NCBI RefSeq assembly: GCF_008386235.1
Contig: NZ_CP040671.1
Location: forward strand, 2,544,001-2,608,000
DNA length: 64,000 nt
Reading direction: 5' to 3'
Source: Thermosynechococcus sp. CL-1
GTDB taxonomy: Bacteria > Cyanobacteriota > Cyanobacteriia > Thermosynechococcales > Thermosynechococcaceae
Below the pieces are notes generated by a model. It had not been told where the DNA came from, did no database searches, and saw only the letters and a program-made list of their open reading frames with translations. Made by a program: the position numbers and the translations under genes. How positions within the stretch are numbered: position 1 is the stretch's first letter; the number at the start of each line of letters is the position of its first letter. Positions 46,479-54,377 of this stretch are shown in pieces.

Positions 46479-47210
46479 GTGGGACTGTTTGATCGCGTCA
46501 GCCGTGTGGTTCGCAGTTGGCTCAATGCGCTGGTGGGTGCTGCTGAAGATCCCGAAAAAATCCTTGAGCAGACCATGATTGAAATGCAGGACAATCTGGT
46601 GACCCTGCGGCAAGCCGTCGCCCAAGCGATCGCCTCCCAAAAGCGGTTAGAGCAACAGTTCAACCAACATCAACAGCAGGCGGCTGAGTGGGAGCGCCGT
46701 GCCAAAATTGCCCTGCAACATGGGGATGAGCAACTAGCGCTTGAGGCCTTGAGTCGCAAAAAAACAGCACTGAATGCAGCCATGGCTCTCAAAGGGCAAC
46801 TGGAGCAGTCTGTGACCCAAGTGGAAGCCCTCAAAAAACAAATGCAGCAGCTTGAAAGCAAGATTGCGGAAGCGAAAACCCGCAAAGAAATGCTGGTGGC
46901 ACGGGCACGGGCAGCCAAGGCCTCAGAGCAACTGCAACAAACCTTTAGCAGCCTCAACACCAATGCCCCCATGGCCGCCTTTGAGCGCATGGAGGAACGG
47001 GTTCAGGAAATGGAGGCTCGCTCCCAAGCCGTGGCTGAACTCAATAGCGATACCCTCGAAGCCAAGTTTGCCGCCCTCGAAGCCGGCAGTGTGGATGACG
47101 ATTTGGCACGGCTGAAGGCAGAATTGGCCAACCCGCAACTGTCACCCAGCAGCACCCCTGCCTACGATCCAGAGTTGGAAGCCCTGCGGCGGGAACTGGA
47201 GAGAAGTTAA
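46479..47210 (+). CDS. PspA/IM30 (Vipp1-like) membrane-remodelling protein
   Basis: 243 residues from GTG 46479, supported by GGGAG. It begins GLFDRVSRVVRSWLNALVGAAEDPEKILEQTM, the amphipathic helix 0 and helix 1 of the PspA/IM30 ESCRT-III family. Long charged coiled-coil helices follow, then a short linker and a C-terminal helix ELEALRRELER that resembles the Vipp1 extension. Vipp1 shapes and protects thylakoid membranes (family knowledge). I cannot tell Vipp1 from a PspA paralog with certainty. ecfT and pabB follow on the same strand. Confidence 0.9.
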   Translation: MGLFDRVSRVVRSWLNALVGAAEDPEKILEQTMIEMQDNLVTLRQAVAQAIASQKRLEQQFNQHQQQAAEWERRAKIALQHGDEQLALEALSRKKTALNAAMALKGQLEQSVTQVEALKKQMQQLESKIAEAKTRKEMLVARARAAKASEQLQQTFSSLNTNAPMAAFERMEERVQEMEARSQAVAELNSDTLEAKFAALEAGSVDDDLARLKAELANPQLSPSSTPAYDPELEALRRELERS

Positions 47211-47219
47211 TTATTTTCC

Positions 47220-48122
47220 ATGGATTTGTTGCGATCGCTCCCTTTGGGGCTATACCTTGAACAACCTGTGACTTGGCTGCATCGCCTTGATCCACGGGTC
47301 AAGCTGGCATGGTTGATGACGTTTCTGTTGGCACCTATTTTGGCGGATGTCACTTGGCGGTTGGGGCTAGTGGTTAGTTTAATTTTCCTGACCCTCCTAG
47401 GGGGAATTCCCGCACGGGTGTGGCGGCGGCAACTGCTGTGGCTCCTCTTGGTGGGGAGTTTAATTCTAGTCATCACGGCTTTGATGCCGGATGGGATGGC
47501 GGTCACCTATCAACCCCGCCGCCCTTTGGCAGCCACCGCTCCGCCCACGAGTTACAGTTATATCCTGTGGCAGTTTCATACCCAAGTGGGTCAGTTTCCG
47601 ATTCATCTGCAAGTCTCCCAGCGATCGCTGGATTTGGGGTTACGCCTGAGTACCCTCCTGTTTACGCTCCTTTACAGTACGCATCTGTTTTTGCTCACCA
47701 CTGCCCCTGAGGAAGTCACCGCTGGCTTGGAAAATCTGATGCAGCCCCTGAAACGCTTTAAGCTGCCGGTGGCCGAAATTGCCCTGACCTTGACGCTGTC
47801 GCTGCGGTTTATTCCCTTGGTCTTAGAAGAGGTGCAAAACCTGAGCCGCTCAGTGCGGACGCGTGCCATCAATTGGCGACTGGTGGGCATTAAGGGCAGC
47901 ATCAAGTTGTGGCTCACCTTAGCAGTACGGCTGTTGGACAATTTACTCCTGCGGGCAGAACAGGTGGCCTGTGCGATGCAGGTGCGGGGCTTTCAAGAAC
48001 CGGGAACCTACGATAATCCCTGGCACCATCTGCGACTGCAGCGGCGAGATTGGTTGGCTCTGGGGGGCATGGGGTTATTTTGGTTGGTTCGTTTGGGTTG
48101 GTTGGGGGTGACACACCATTGA
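47220..48122 (+). CDS. Orphan ECF transporter T component (EcfT/CbiQ family)
   Basis: 300 residues from ATG 47220. YLEQPVTWLHRLDPRVKLAW is the typical EcfT N-terminal motif. Several membrane helices follow, then the coupling region with TRA (SVRTRAINWR) and VRG (CAMQVRGFQ) motifs that contact the ATPases. No ATPase or S component is adjacent. By similarity it could pair with the ATPase at 31882, as plant ABCI12 is proposed to do with ABCI11. It follows the vipp1-like gene by 9 bp and overlaps the pabB start by one base. Confidence 0.87.
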   Translation: MDLLRSLPLGLYLEQPVTWLHRLDPRVKLAWLMTFLLAPILADVTWRLGLVVSLIFLTLLGGIPARVWRRQLLWLLLVGSLILVITALMPDGMAVTYQPRRPLAATAPPTSYSYILWQFHTQVGQFPIHLQVSQRSLDLGLRLSTLLFTLLYSTHLFLLTTAPEEVTAGLENLMQPLKRFKLPVAEIALTLTLSLRFIPLVLEEVQNLSRSVRTRAINWRLVGIKGSIKLWLTLAVRLLDNLLLRAEQVACAMQVRGFQEPGTYDNPWHHLRLQRRDWLALGGMGLFWLVRLGWLGVTHH

Positions 48123-49495
48123 TGTTCCCCTGTCAGCCGTGGCTATGGTGCTGTTTGCCGCTGCGGCGTCGCACGGGTCGCGCCGTTTTTCAGCAGTTAT
48201 TTTTGGCGGAGCCGATTGCCGTCCTCCTCGAAAGTCCAGCCCAAGCCCCCACCTCCCAAGCGCGCTACTCCATTTGTGCGGGTTCCCCCCGCGGCGATCG
48301 CCAGTGGCCACTCTCCTTGGGTCAAGTCCTGCCGACGCTACAAAGCTTTCCCCAATGTGAAGCGGTTCCTGAAGCGGTGCGCCATCTGCCCTTTACTGGT
48401 GGCTGGTTGGGATGGCTGGGGTATGAGTTGGCGTGGGAAATTGAAGCCCTCCCCCCTCTAAAACCTGATCCTCTCCCTTTTCCAGTGGCCTTTTGGTATG
48501 AACCCGCAGCCTTTGCTGTCTTGGATCATCAGGAAGATCTGCTCTACTTGGCGGCTTCGACCCCTAGCCAACTGGCAGCGCTGCAAGAAGCGCTTGCGGA
48601 AACACCCCCTGAGCCATCTCTCTGGGTGCCCGATCGCCCCGGCAGCATTGAACTAGCCGCTGGCTGGCAACCCGATACCTACCAAGCAGCGGTGCAGCAG
48701 ATTCTCCGCCATATTCGTGCTGGCGATATTTTTCAAGCCAATCTGTCGGCCCGCTTTTGCCATTACGGGCGCGTTGATCCTTGGCAACAATACCTGCGGC
48801 TGCAGCAGATTAACCCCTCTCCCTTTGCCAGTTTTTGGCAGACCCCTTGGGGCTACATTGTCAGTTGCTCACCGGAACGCTTGGTGCAAGTGCAGGGAGA
48901 TAGGGTGCAAACCCGACCCATTGCTGGTACCCGTCCGCGCGGCCAAACCCCAGCGGGCGATCGCGCCCAGGCCGAGGAACTTCTCAGCAATACCAAGGAA
49001 CAGGCAGAACACATGATGCTCGTGGATTTAGAGCGCAATGACTTGGGGCGAGTGTGCCAGTGGGGCAGTGTGGTGGTGGATGAACTCCTAACGCTGGAGT
49101 ACTACAGCCATGTGATTCACTTGGTGAGCAATGTTCGCGGCACGTTGCAGCCGGGGCTGTCTCCTGTGGATGTGATCCGTGCCCTCTTTCCCGGCGGCAC
49201 GATTACTGGCTGTCCCAAGGTGCGCTGCATGGCGATTTTGGCGGCTCTGGAACCCTTTCCCCGCAATTTGTTCTACGGTTCCTGTGGCTACTGGGATCAG
49301 CGGGGGCATTTGGACTTGAATATCCTCATCCGTACCTTGTTGGTGGCAGGCGATCGCCAGACGACCTGGGGACAGGTGGGCGCCGGTATTGTGGCCGACA
49401 GTGATCCACAGCGGGAATGGCAAGAATCCCTGAGCAAAGCCCAAGCCCTGCTCCTTGCCCTCGGAACACCTATGCCCATCAGCCCCCGTTCCTAG
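48122..49495 (+). CDS. Chorismate-using synthase component I (PabB/TrpE family)
   Basis: 457 residues from ATG 48122; the TGATG overlap with ecfT sets the start. The chorismate-binding domain has HIRAGDIFQANLSARF, SPERLVQVQGDRVQTRPIAGTRPRG, ELLSNTKEQAEHMMLVDLERNDLGRV, FPGGTITGCPKVRCM, and GYWDQRGHLDLNILIRT. The layout fits PabB (4-amino-4-deoxychorismate synthase I, folate pathway). However, PIAGT carries Ala where E. coli PabB has the catalytic Lys of PIKGT, so an anthranilate synthase role is not excluded. Confidence 0.82.
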   Translation: MFPCQPWLWCCLPLRRRTGRAVFQQLFLAEPIAVLLESPAQAPTSQARYSICAGSPRGDRQWPLSLGQVLPTLQSFPQCEAVPEAVRHLPFTGGWLGWLGYELAWEIEALPPLKPDPLPFPVAFWYEPAAFAVLDHQEDLLYLAASTPSQLAALQEALAETPPEPSLWVPDRPGSIELAAGWQPDTYQAAVQQILRHIRAGDIFQANLSARFCHYGRVDPWQQYLRLQQINPSPFASFWQTPWGYIVSCSPERLVQVQGDRVQTRPIAGTRPRGQTPAGDRAQAEELLSNTKEQAEHMMLVDLERNDLGRVCQWGSVVVDELLTLEYYSHVIHLVSNVRGTLQPGLSPVDVIRALFPGGTITGCPKVRCMAILAALEPFPRNLFYGSCGYWDQRGHLDLNILIRTLLVAGDRQTTWGQVGAGIVADSDPQREWQESLSKAQALLLALGTPMPISPRS

Positions 49496-49968
49496 GCTCC
49501 CTCCATCAGAGCGTGCCATTCAATTACCACAGCCGCAGGCACAGCAATCTCAATCCCCTGCTCCTCTAGGGGCGGACGCAGTACCAAAGGTTCACTCTTG
49601 GGCAATTGCGAGGCGAGGGGCAACAGGTCAAACTGTCCCACATTGGCAACGGAGTCTGCCTTGGGAAAGTCATCTACGGCTGTGAGGGTTTGACCGCTCG
49701 ATGTGATCAGCACCAAGGGATCGGGATGGCGAAAGTGGTACTGCTCGGGAAACCCCACCAAGCGTAATTGCAACTGGTCACGACGGGAAAAGAGAATCAC
49801 CTGCCACGTGAAGCCACGATTATCGCGCAACTGATGCCGCGACTGCACCACCACTTGATTGGGAGCCTCTTCAATGGTGCGCATCATGGCAGGGCTACTG
49901 GGGGACACCGCTAGCCACAGGGGAATGACGAGCAGGATCACAAGTAACAAACGCTGCCAACGTTTCAT
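49492..49968 (-). CDS. DUF3122 family exported protein
   Basis: 158 residues. A signal peptide (KRWQRLLLVILLVIPLWLAV, then SPSSPAM) precedes a beta-rich domain with NQVVVQSRHQLRDNRGFTWQVILF and LRLVGFPEQYHFRHPDPLVL, the DUF3122 pattern of cyanobacteria. Function is unknown. It lies 12 bp after the Tll0287-like heme protein gene on the same strand, and probably belongs to one transcript with it and the SQR-like gene. The stop overlaps pabB by 4 bp. Confidence 0.85.
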   Translation of the reverse strand: MKRWQRLLLVILLVIPLWLAVSPSSPAMMRTIEEAPNQVVVQSRHQLRDNRGFTWQVILFSRRDQLQLRLVGFPEQYHFRHPDPLVLITSSGQTLTAVDDFPKADSVANVGQFDLLPLASQLPKSEPLVLRPPLEEQGIEIAVPAAVVIEWHALMEGA

Positions 49969-49980
49969 TGAAGTTCCTCC

Positions 49981-50556
49981 CTAGGGTGAGGTTTGGAGTG
50001 CCTGTTGAATTTGCGGAATCGTCACAGCGTACATGCCCCGCAGATCACCAACACGGAAGCCATAGGCGCGATCGCTGGGATATTTTTCTTGAATAAAGGC
50101 AGGCCGCCGATTTTTCGCCCCATGACAGGCAAGGCAACTGGCTTGGACATCAATGCGACGGAAGTAGTGCACCCCTTCAGCATCCGTTTGCCAAAAGGCT
50201 TGGAGTTGACGATTGTTATCAAAGCGATTGAGGGCTTGCACTTCCAGCGCTGTGCGCGGGGCATGGTTGGGGTTGCGGTACTTGAGGGCTACCTGACGCA
50301 GTTGCCAGCCATTGGCAGCAGCAATTTCCTTCGCTTTCTTGCCCACGGGGGCACAAACAGCCTTAAAGGTGTCAAGGGTGGGTTCCGTGGGACTTCCTTC
50401 TAAAGTAGAGGCAAGGCCAATGCGCATTTGATCCAACTGTTCAATGGCGGTTACGGCTTTCCCCAGTTCATCGGGATTCACACTGGCCAATGTGGCTGAG
50501 GAACTGTTGAGCCATAGACAAACCATCAACAGACCCATGAGAAAGAGGCGCGCCAT
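49981..50556 (-). CDS. Tll0287-type c-heme protein (DUF3365)
   Basis: 191 residues with a signal peptide (about 1-24). The single heme-binding motif is CLACH at 141-145, and C68 in FKAVCAP is available as a second axial ligand. This matches Tll0287 of T. elongatus as I recall it, a periplasmic c-type heme protein with Cys/His ligation and a PAS-like fold (DUF3365), of unknown role. The unusual thiolate ligand suggests sensing or redox signalling rather than simple electron transfer. It lies between the SQR-like and DUF3122 genes. Confidence 0.9.
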   Translation of the reverse strand: MARLFLMGLLMVCLWLNSSSATLASVNPDELGKAVTAIEQLDQMRIGLASTLEGSPTEPTLDTFKAVCAPVGKKAKEIAAANGWQLRQVALKYRNPNHAPRTALEVQALNRFDNNRQLQAFWQTDAEGVHYFRRIDVQASCLACHGAKNRRPAFIQEKYPSDRAYGFRVGDLRGMYAVTIPQIQQALQTSP

Positions 50557-50594
50557 AAAAATTACTCCTTGTCAGTGTTGTTAACGGTTGCATA

Positions 50595-51893
50595 TCAAAC
50601 TTTTGCGAACGGTTGCTGCTCGGAAACTAGGGGGGGTTGAAGGGGACGCACAAGGGAGAGGCCAAAGAAGAGCCGCAGTCCCCACTGTTCAAACCAAGGA
50701 ACACTTAGCCCCCATCGCATTTTCAGCAGGAAGTAGCGTTCAAAGGCGGCCTTGACCCAACTCACCCACAATCCTTGAATGGCGTAGGCCAAGCGGCGCT
50801 TCTGCCCGAGGGTCTCAGGAATCACAGGAGCGGCAATATAGGCAATACCCGTGTCGCCAAAGTCGGCAAAACAGAGGGCATCCAGTGTCGGCACCACAGG
50901 GTCAGCGGCTAATTCCCCAAGGGCAACAGCAATATTGTGGCTGGCGGCGATCGCCATCTCCTCGGTCATTTGACCCGTCTTGGGCAAGCCCATAGGCACA
51001 GGGGTGACTTCTATCGGCGGCAGGTGAACACTAATACCGACCCCATAGATTTCAGGATAGTCGGGGTGCTGAAGGGTGGGCAGCAGGGGCAAAAATCCCT
51101 TTTCATTGCCAAGACCCGAGGCACGCACAAAGGCTGGCCCGCGAAAAGGTGGCAAAATCATGCTGTAGCCAAAGGGGATTACCCGTCCATCCCGCAACAA
51201 AATCCGATGCGGCTCAATGGCCGTGATCTCGGCATTCGTGATGGTTTCAATGCCCCGCTGTGCAATCAGGTCTAGGGTGAGTTGATCACTGTTGGCCAAG
51301 CCGCCAATCCCCAGATGGCCAATGTAGGGTTCAGGAGTAATGAATGTAATCTTGACGCGATCGCGCAACCGATGACGCCGCAGGGCATACTCCGCCAAAA
51401 ACAGAAATTCATAGGCAGGCCCAAAGCAACTGGCTCCCGGCGCCGCACCCACAACTAAATCCTTGGGGTCTTTGAGGAATGCTTGCCATGCTCGATGGGC
51501 GGCAACTGCGTGGGCGGGGGTACACACGGAATAACTGTGAACGCCAAGGCCGGGAATCAAATCGAGGGCGAGTTCTGCCCCTGTGGCAATCACTAAATAG
51601 TCGTAGTCAAGGGTTTGCTCAGGCAAATAGACTTTCTTAGCTTTAGGGTCAATCTGCTGAACTTTGCCTTGCACCCATTGCAACCCATGGCGACGGCTCA
51701 CGATCCCTAGGGGCACTTGCAGGCGTTCGAGGGAATGGTGTCCAAGGGCAACTGCCACTAGTCCCGGAATAAATGTAAAGCGATTCACATCGGAGACCAA
51801 GACCACTTGATGGCGATCGCCCAAACGGTGCCTTAATTCGTAGGCTGTGGACAACCCGCCGATGCCTGCCCCAAGGACAACCACCCGTGCCAT
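50595..51893 (-). CDS. Sulfide:quinone oxidoreductase-like flavoprotein
   Basis: 432 residues. FAD-binding VVVLGAGIGGLSTAYEL begins at residue 4, and a second dinucleotide region and YDYLVIATGAEL follow. Three cysteines (C124 in SVCTPAH, C156 in GASCFGPAYEF, C341 in ALCFADFGDTG) fall near the three catalytic positions of SQR. A C-terminal amphipathic region (KAAFERYFLLKMRWG) could seat it on the membrane. It should oxidise sulfide or another thiol donor and reduce quinone. It lacks the family context of an adjacent regulator gene but has a dyad at its promoter. Confidence 0.83.
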   Translation of the reverse strand: MARVVVLGAGIGGLSTAYELRHRLGDRHQVVLVSDVNRFTFIPGLVAVALGHHSLERLQVPLGIVSRRHGLQWVQGKVQQIDPKAKKVYLPEQTLDYDYLVIATGAELALDLIPGLGVHSYSVCTPAHAVAAHRAWQAFLKDPKDLVVGAAPGASCFGPAYEFLFLAEYALRRHRLRDRVKITFITPEPYIGHLGIGGLANSDQLTLDLIAQRGIETITNAEITAIEPHRILLRDGRVIPFGYSMILPPFRGPAFVRASGLGNEKGFLPLLPTLQHPDYPEIYGVGISVHLPPIEVTPVPMGLPKTGQMTEEMAIAASHNIAVALGELAADPVVPTLDALCFADFGDTGIAYIAAPVIPETLGQKRRLAYAIQGLWVSWVKAAFERYFLLKMRWGLSVPWFEQWGLRLFFGLSLVRPLQPPLVSEQQPFAKV

Positions 51894-51923
51894 AACCGTA
51901 TCCTCTGTAAATTTATCTAATTA

Positions 51924-51936
51924 ACTATATGATAGT
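51924..51936. promoter_or_regulatory. Candidate operator dyad between SQR-like gene and ssb
   Basis: ACTAT and ATAGT are exact inverted 5-bp arms around ATG, 31-43 bp upstream of the SQR-like start codon, in an AT-rich stretch where its -10 box is expected. ArsR-type sulfide regulators bind AT-rich dyads in comparable places; this is inference. Confidence 0.4.
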
Positions 51937-52071
51937 ATAAGAAGATACAATTGGCTACAGCCGTCTGTGCTAGGGAGAACCCCAGAGTCGCGCTGTATTG
52001 ATCCTGTGGCCTTGTCGCGGCAGCCGTTGGGACTATACTGGAAAGAACACGACCTGTTGGAAGCCGATCGG

Positions 52072-52509
52072 ATGAACAGTTGCGTCCTCTTTGCAGAAGT
52101 GATTCAAGCGCCAGAACTGCGCTACACCCAAGAAAATCAGATGGCGGTGGCCACAATGGTGGTGCAGTTTGCTAGCCTGCGCAGTGAAGAGCCACCCATG
52201 AGTTTGCGAACAGTGGCTTGGGGCAATTTGGGGCAAAAAATGCAGGCAGAATGCAAAGTGGGCGATCGCCTGATCCTCGAAGGCCGGCTAAAAATGGACA
52301 CCATTGACCGCCCCGAAGGTTTCAAAGAAAAACGTGCCGAGTTGGTAGTGAGCCGCTTCTACACCGTTGACGGCAACATTGTGGATCATCCCGCCCAGCC
52401 CGCAGCAACCCCAATGGCCACACCCGCAGCCACGGCACCTATGACACCGAAAGTGGCGCCCCCACCCCCCGAACCCGAAGATATTAACCTAGATGAGGTG
52501 CCCTTCTAG
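52072..52509 (+). CDS. ssb: Single-stranded DNA-binding protein
   Basis: 145 residues from ATG 52072, the first Met of the OB fold. The OB domain (about 1-105) shows MNSCVLFAEVIQAPELRYT, VAWGNLGQKMQAECKVGDRLILEGRL and ELVVSRFY. A Pro/Ala/Thr linker leads to the acidic tail DINLDEVPF, which resembles the protein-docking tip of bacterial SSB (DDDIPF). It protects single-stranded DNA and recruits repair proteins. The gene is divergent from the SQR-like gene. Confidence 0.9.
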   Translation: MNSCVLFAEVIQAPELRYTQENQMAVATMVVQFASLRSEEPPMSLRTVAWGNLGQKMQAECKVGDRLILEGRLKMDTIDRPEGFKEKRAELVVSRFYTVDGNIVDHPAQPAATPMATPAATAPMTPKVAPPPPEPEDINLDEVPF

Positions 52510-52679
52510 GGATTGACGCTGATTCGGCTAGCGTTTAGCACGAACACATCATCTCACCCACGTCAGTTTGGGATGAGGAGAACTAGAGAGCCATGGGAGG
52601 CTTCTTAGTTTGATGGGCAGAGGTCACAAATGAGATTCACGCAGCAATTCACAGGGCAAGGATTCCCTTCGCATCCCTG

Positions 52680-52737
52680 TCCGTAGTCAGCCCAACTCAG
52701 ACCCACCCCTAATCCCTCCCTAGAGGGGGAGTTTTGG
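52680..52737 (+). terminator. Possible terminator hairpin downstream of ssb
   Basis: CCCTC and GAGGG (within CCCTCCCTAGAGGGGGAGTTTT, about 52714-52735) form a short stem with a CCTA loop followed by TTTT. A second weaker inverted pair, ACAGGG and CCCTGT, lies at about 52654-52682. A similar G/C-rich hairpin ends the window, so this may be a repeated element rather than a true terminator. Confidence 0.4.
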
Positions 52738-52753
52738 GAGCGTTGTCCTTAAT

Positions 52754-53059
52754 CTAGGTTGCGATCGCCTCAAGGACTGCCTCAACATTGTGGCGCACCT
52801 CTTCATCTCGAAACCGCAAGAATCGAACCCCTAAGGCTTCAAGCCTTTGCTGACGGTAGCAGTCTTGCTCTTGAGCTTCTTCGCTATCGTGGGATGAGCC
52901 ATCAACTTCGATCGCTAGCTTCAGCTTTTTGCAGTAGAAGTCAACAACGTATTCATCGATAGGACGTTGGCGATCGAAATCATAGCTATTCATCTGCTTG
53001 CCCTTGAGATGCTGCCAGAGAATCACCTCCGATCGCGTCATTCTTTTTCGTATAGCCAT
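52754..53059 (-). CDS. DUF559 endonuclease-like protein, 5' end altered by IS
   Basis: 101 residues of the DUF559/Vsr-like PD-(D/E)XK fold: RKRMTRSEVILWQHLKGKQ, DEYVVDFYCKKLKLAIEVDGSSHD (catalytic Asp and ExD/ExK-like), and RQQRLEALGVRFLRF. The ATG at 53059 lies inside the left terminal repeat of the IS630-type element, so the present start was created or replaced by that insertion. The first few family residues (xELRKNMTxAE) are just retained as IRKRMTRSE. Internal ATG 53041 is another possible start. It may be transcriptionally dead. Confidence 0.75.
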   Translation of the reverse strand: MAIRKRMTRSEVILWQHLKGKQMNSYDFDRQRPIDEYVVDFYCKKLKLAIEVDGSSHDSEEAQEQDCYRQQRLEALGVRFLRFRDEEVRHNVEAVLEAIAT

Positions 53060-53816
53060 TTCGAAAGGAGATGAGATATTTTCAAGAGGGATAGGCTATA
53101 CTCAAAGCGTCATGAATGTTACTCAAGAATATGAGCTATAGCTTGGACTGACGAGAGCGGGTTGTCTCCTACATCAAGCAAGGTGGCAAAATCAGTGAAG
53201 CGACTCAAATCTTTCAGGTGAGCCGCGCCACCATCCATCGCTGGCTAAAGCGAGACGACTTAGCCCCCACGGTTGTCCCCCGTCGTCCTTGGAAGCTGGA
53301 TTGGGCGGCCTTAGCAGCGGATGTTGCTGCCCATCCCGATGACCGTTTAATCGACCGTGCCCAGCGATCGAGTGGAGTCTGAGTATGGGTGGTCAGCGCG
53401 AGGCCAACGAATTGATGGAGAGCGAGCGGGGAAGCGTCAGAAAAGAGAGAGTTGAGTCGCAGGATGGTATAGACACCAGAAAGACTTCATCGCCCCAATG
53501 TTGTTTTCAGGATATTTGAATGCGTTAGGGTTTGTGAGTTGGCTGAGTCAATACTGTTTGCCGACGTTAAAGAGACCGTCGTTGTTGATGATGGATAATG
53601 CACCGATTCATCCGAAAGGGGCGATTCAGGCAGTGGTCAAAGCGGCGGGTGACGAGGTGTTTTTTTACCGAAATACTCTCTTGATTTGAATGTGATTGAG
53701 CACGACTTTAGTGCGCTGAAGCGAGCGCGGATGTATGCAGGGTTAAACTGTTCTATGGATGAAGTGATTCGCAAGTATTGTGCTAGATGATATCTCATTC
53801 TCTATTGGAATAGCTA
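53053..53816 (+). mobile_element. Decayed IS630-family insertion sequence
   Basis: Imperfect terminal inverted repeats of about 31 bp (about 25 of 33 positions match when the flanking TA is included) run from 53053 inward and from 53816 inward. Both ends are flanked by TA (53051-53052 and 53817-53818), the IS630 target duplication. The element is 764 bp, shorter than an intact copy (about 1.1 kb), because the middle of the transposase is deleted. It separates the ssb region from the pix operon. Confidence 0.82.
53131..53790 (+). pseudogene. IS630-family transposase remnant
   Basis: Reading from ATG 53131 gives MSYSLD, then an in-frame TGA, then RERVVSYIKQGGKISEATQIFQVSRATIHRWLKR, the N-terminal helix-turn-helix. 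Homology stops near 53370 and resumes with EYGWSARGQRIDG. After a frame change it continues as LMMDNAPIHPKGAI (second catalytic Asp) and LNVIEHDFSALKRARMYAGLN (catalytic Glu), ending at TGA 53790. The first catalytic Asp block is deleted. The premature stop, deletion and frameshifts make it inactive. Confidence 0.85.
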
Positions 53817-53879
53817 TAAAAGTCGGTTTCATACAGGGTACTCATGGCTGGTGCGCCTCCATCTAGAAATGCAGGCAGG

Positions 53880-54377
53880 TTATCGCGTTTTTAGGGTGTG
53901 CAGAACCTGCTCAATATCAACGATAAAGATCGGGGGTAGCTCCTGATCTTCTTGACTACTGACCATGAGGGAACTGACGCTGTGAATACTCCCCCAGTGG
54001 AGATAGTTGCTGGGAATGGGATGAATGGCATCCCGTGGAATGCGCTCAATCACGGGGGGTTCTGTGAGGGGCAGGCCAAGCCATTCCCCTTCTAAGCGAG
54101 GCTGGAGAATGAGCAAAAATTTCAGCTTCTGGGTTTCTGAGGTTGAGAGGGGATCATCAAAGAGACAGCAGCCAATATCAATGACTAGAATTTCGTGATT
54201 CTCATAGGTGACAAGGCCAATCCCCCGCTGGTGGGGGTCGCCATGAATGGGAGGTAAAGGAATGACCCGATAGGCCTGTGCCATGGGCACGGCAAACTGC
54301 TCTTGACGCACGATAAAGGTCAGGAACTGCTCTAAAACAACGGGTTGGCTTTGGCGGCGACGGCGGCTTTTAAGCAT
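53880..54377 (-). CDS. CheW-like protein, last gene of the pix operon
   Basis: 165 residues with a CheW-like fold: EQFLTFIVRQEQFAVPMAQAYRVIPLPPI, RGIGLVTYENHEILVIDIG, and LLILQPRLEGEWLGLPLTEPP. It begins with a very basic MLKSRRRRQSQP and ends in an extra helix. It overlaps the end of pixL by 8 bp, so it is co-translated with it. It is distinct from PixI, the CheW of this operon, and could be a second coupling protein or an adaptor for another receptor. Confidence 0.8.
   Translation of the reverse strand: MLKSRRRRQSQPVVLEQFLTFIVRQEQFAVPMAQAYRVIPLPPIHGDPHQRGIGLVTYENHEILVIDIGCCLFDDPLSTSETQKLKFLLILQPRLEGEWLGLPLTEPPVIERIPRDAIHPIPSNYLHWGSIHSVSSLMVSSQEDQELPPIFIVDIEQVLHTLKTR

Noticed and set aside
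52510-52753. Small gene between ssb and DUF559
   Set aside because: Only very short frames and hairpin-like GC tracts are seen; nothing codes convincingly.
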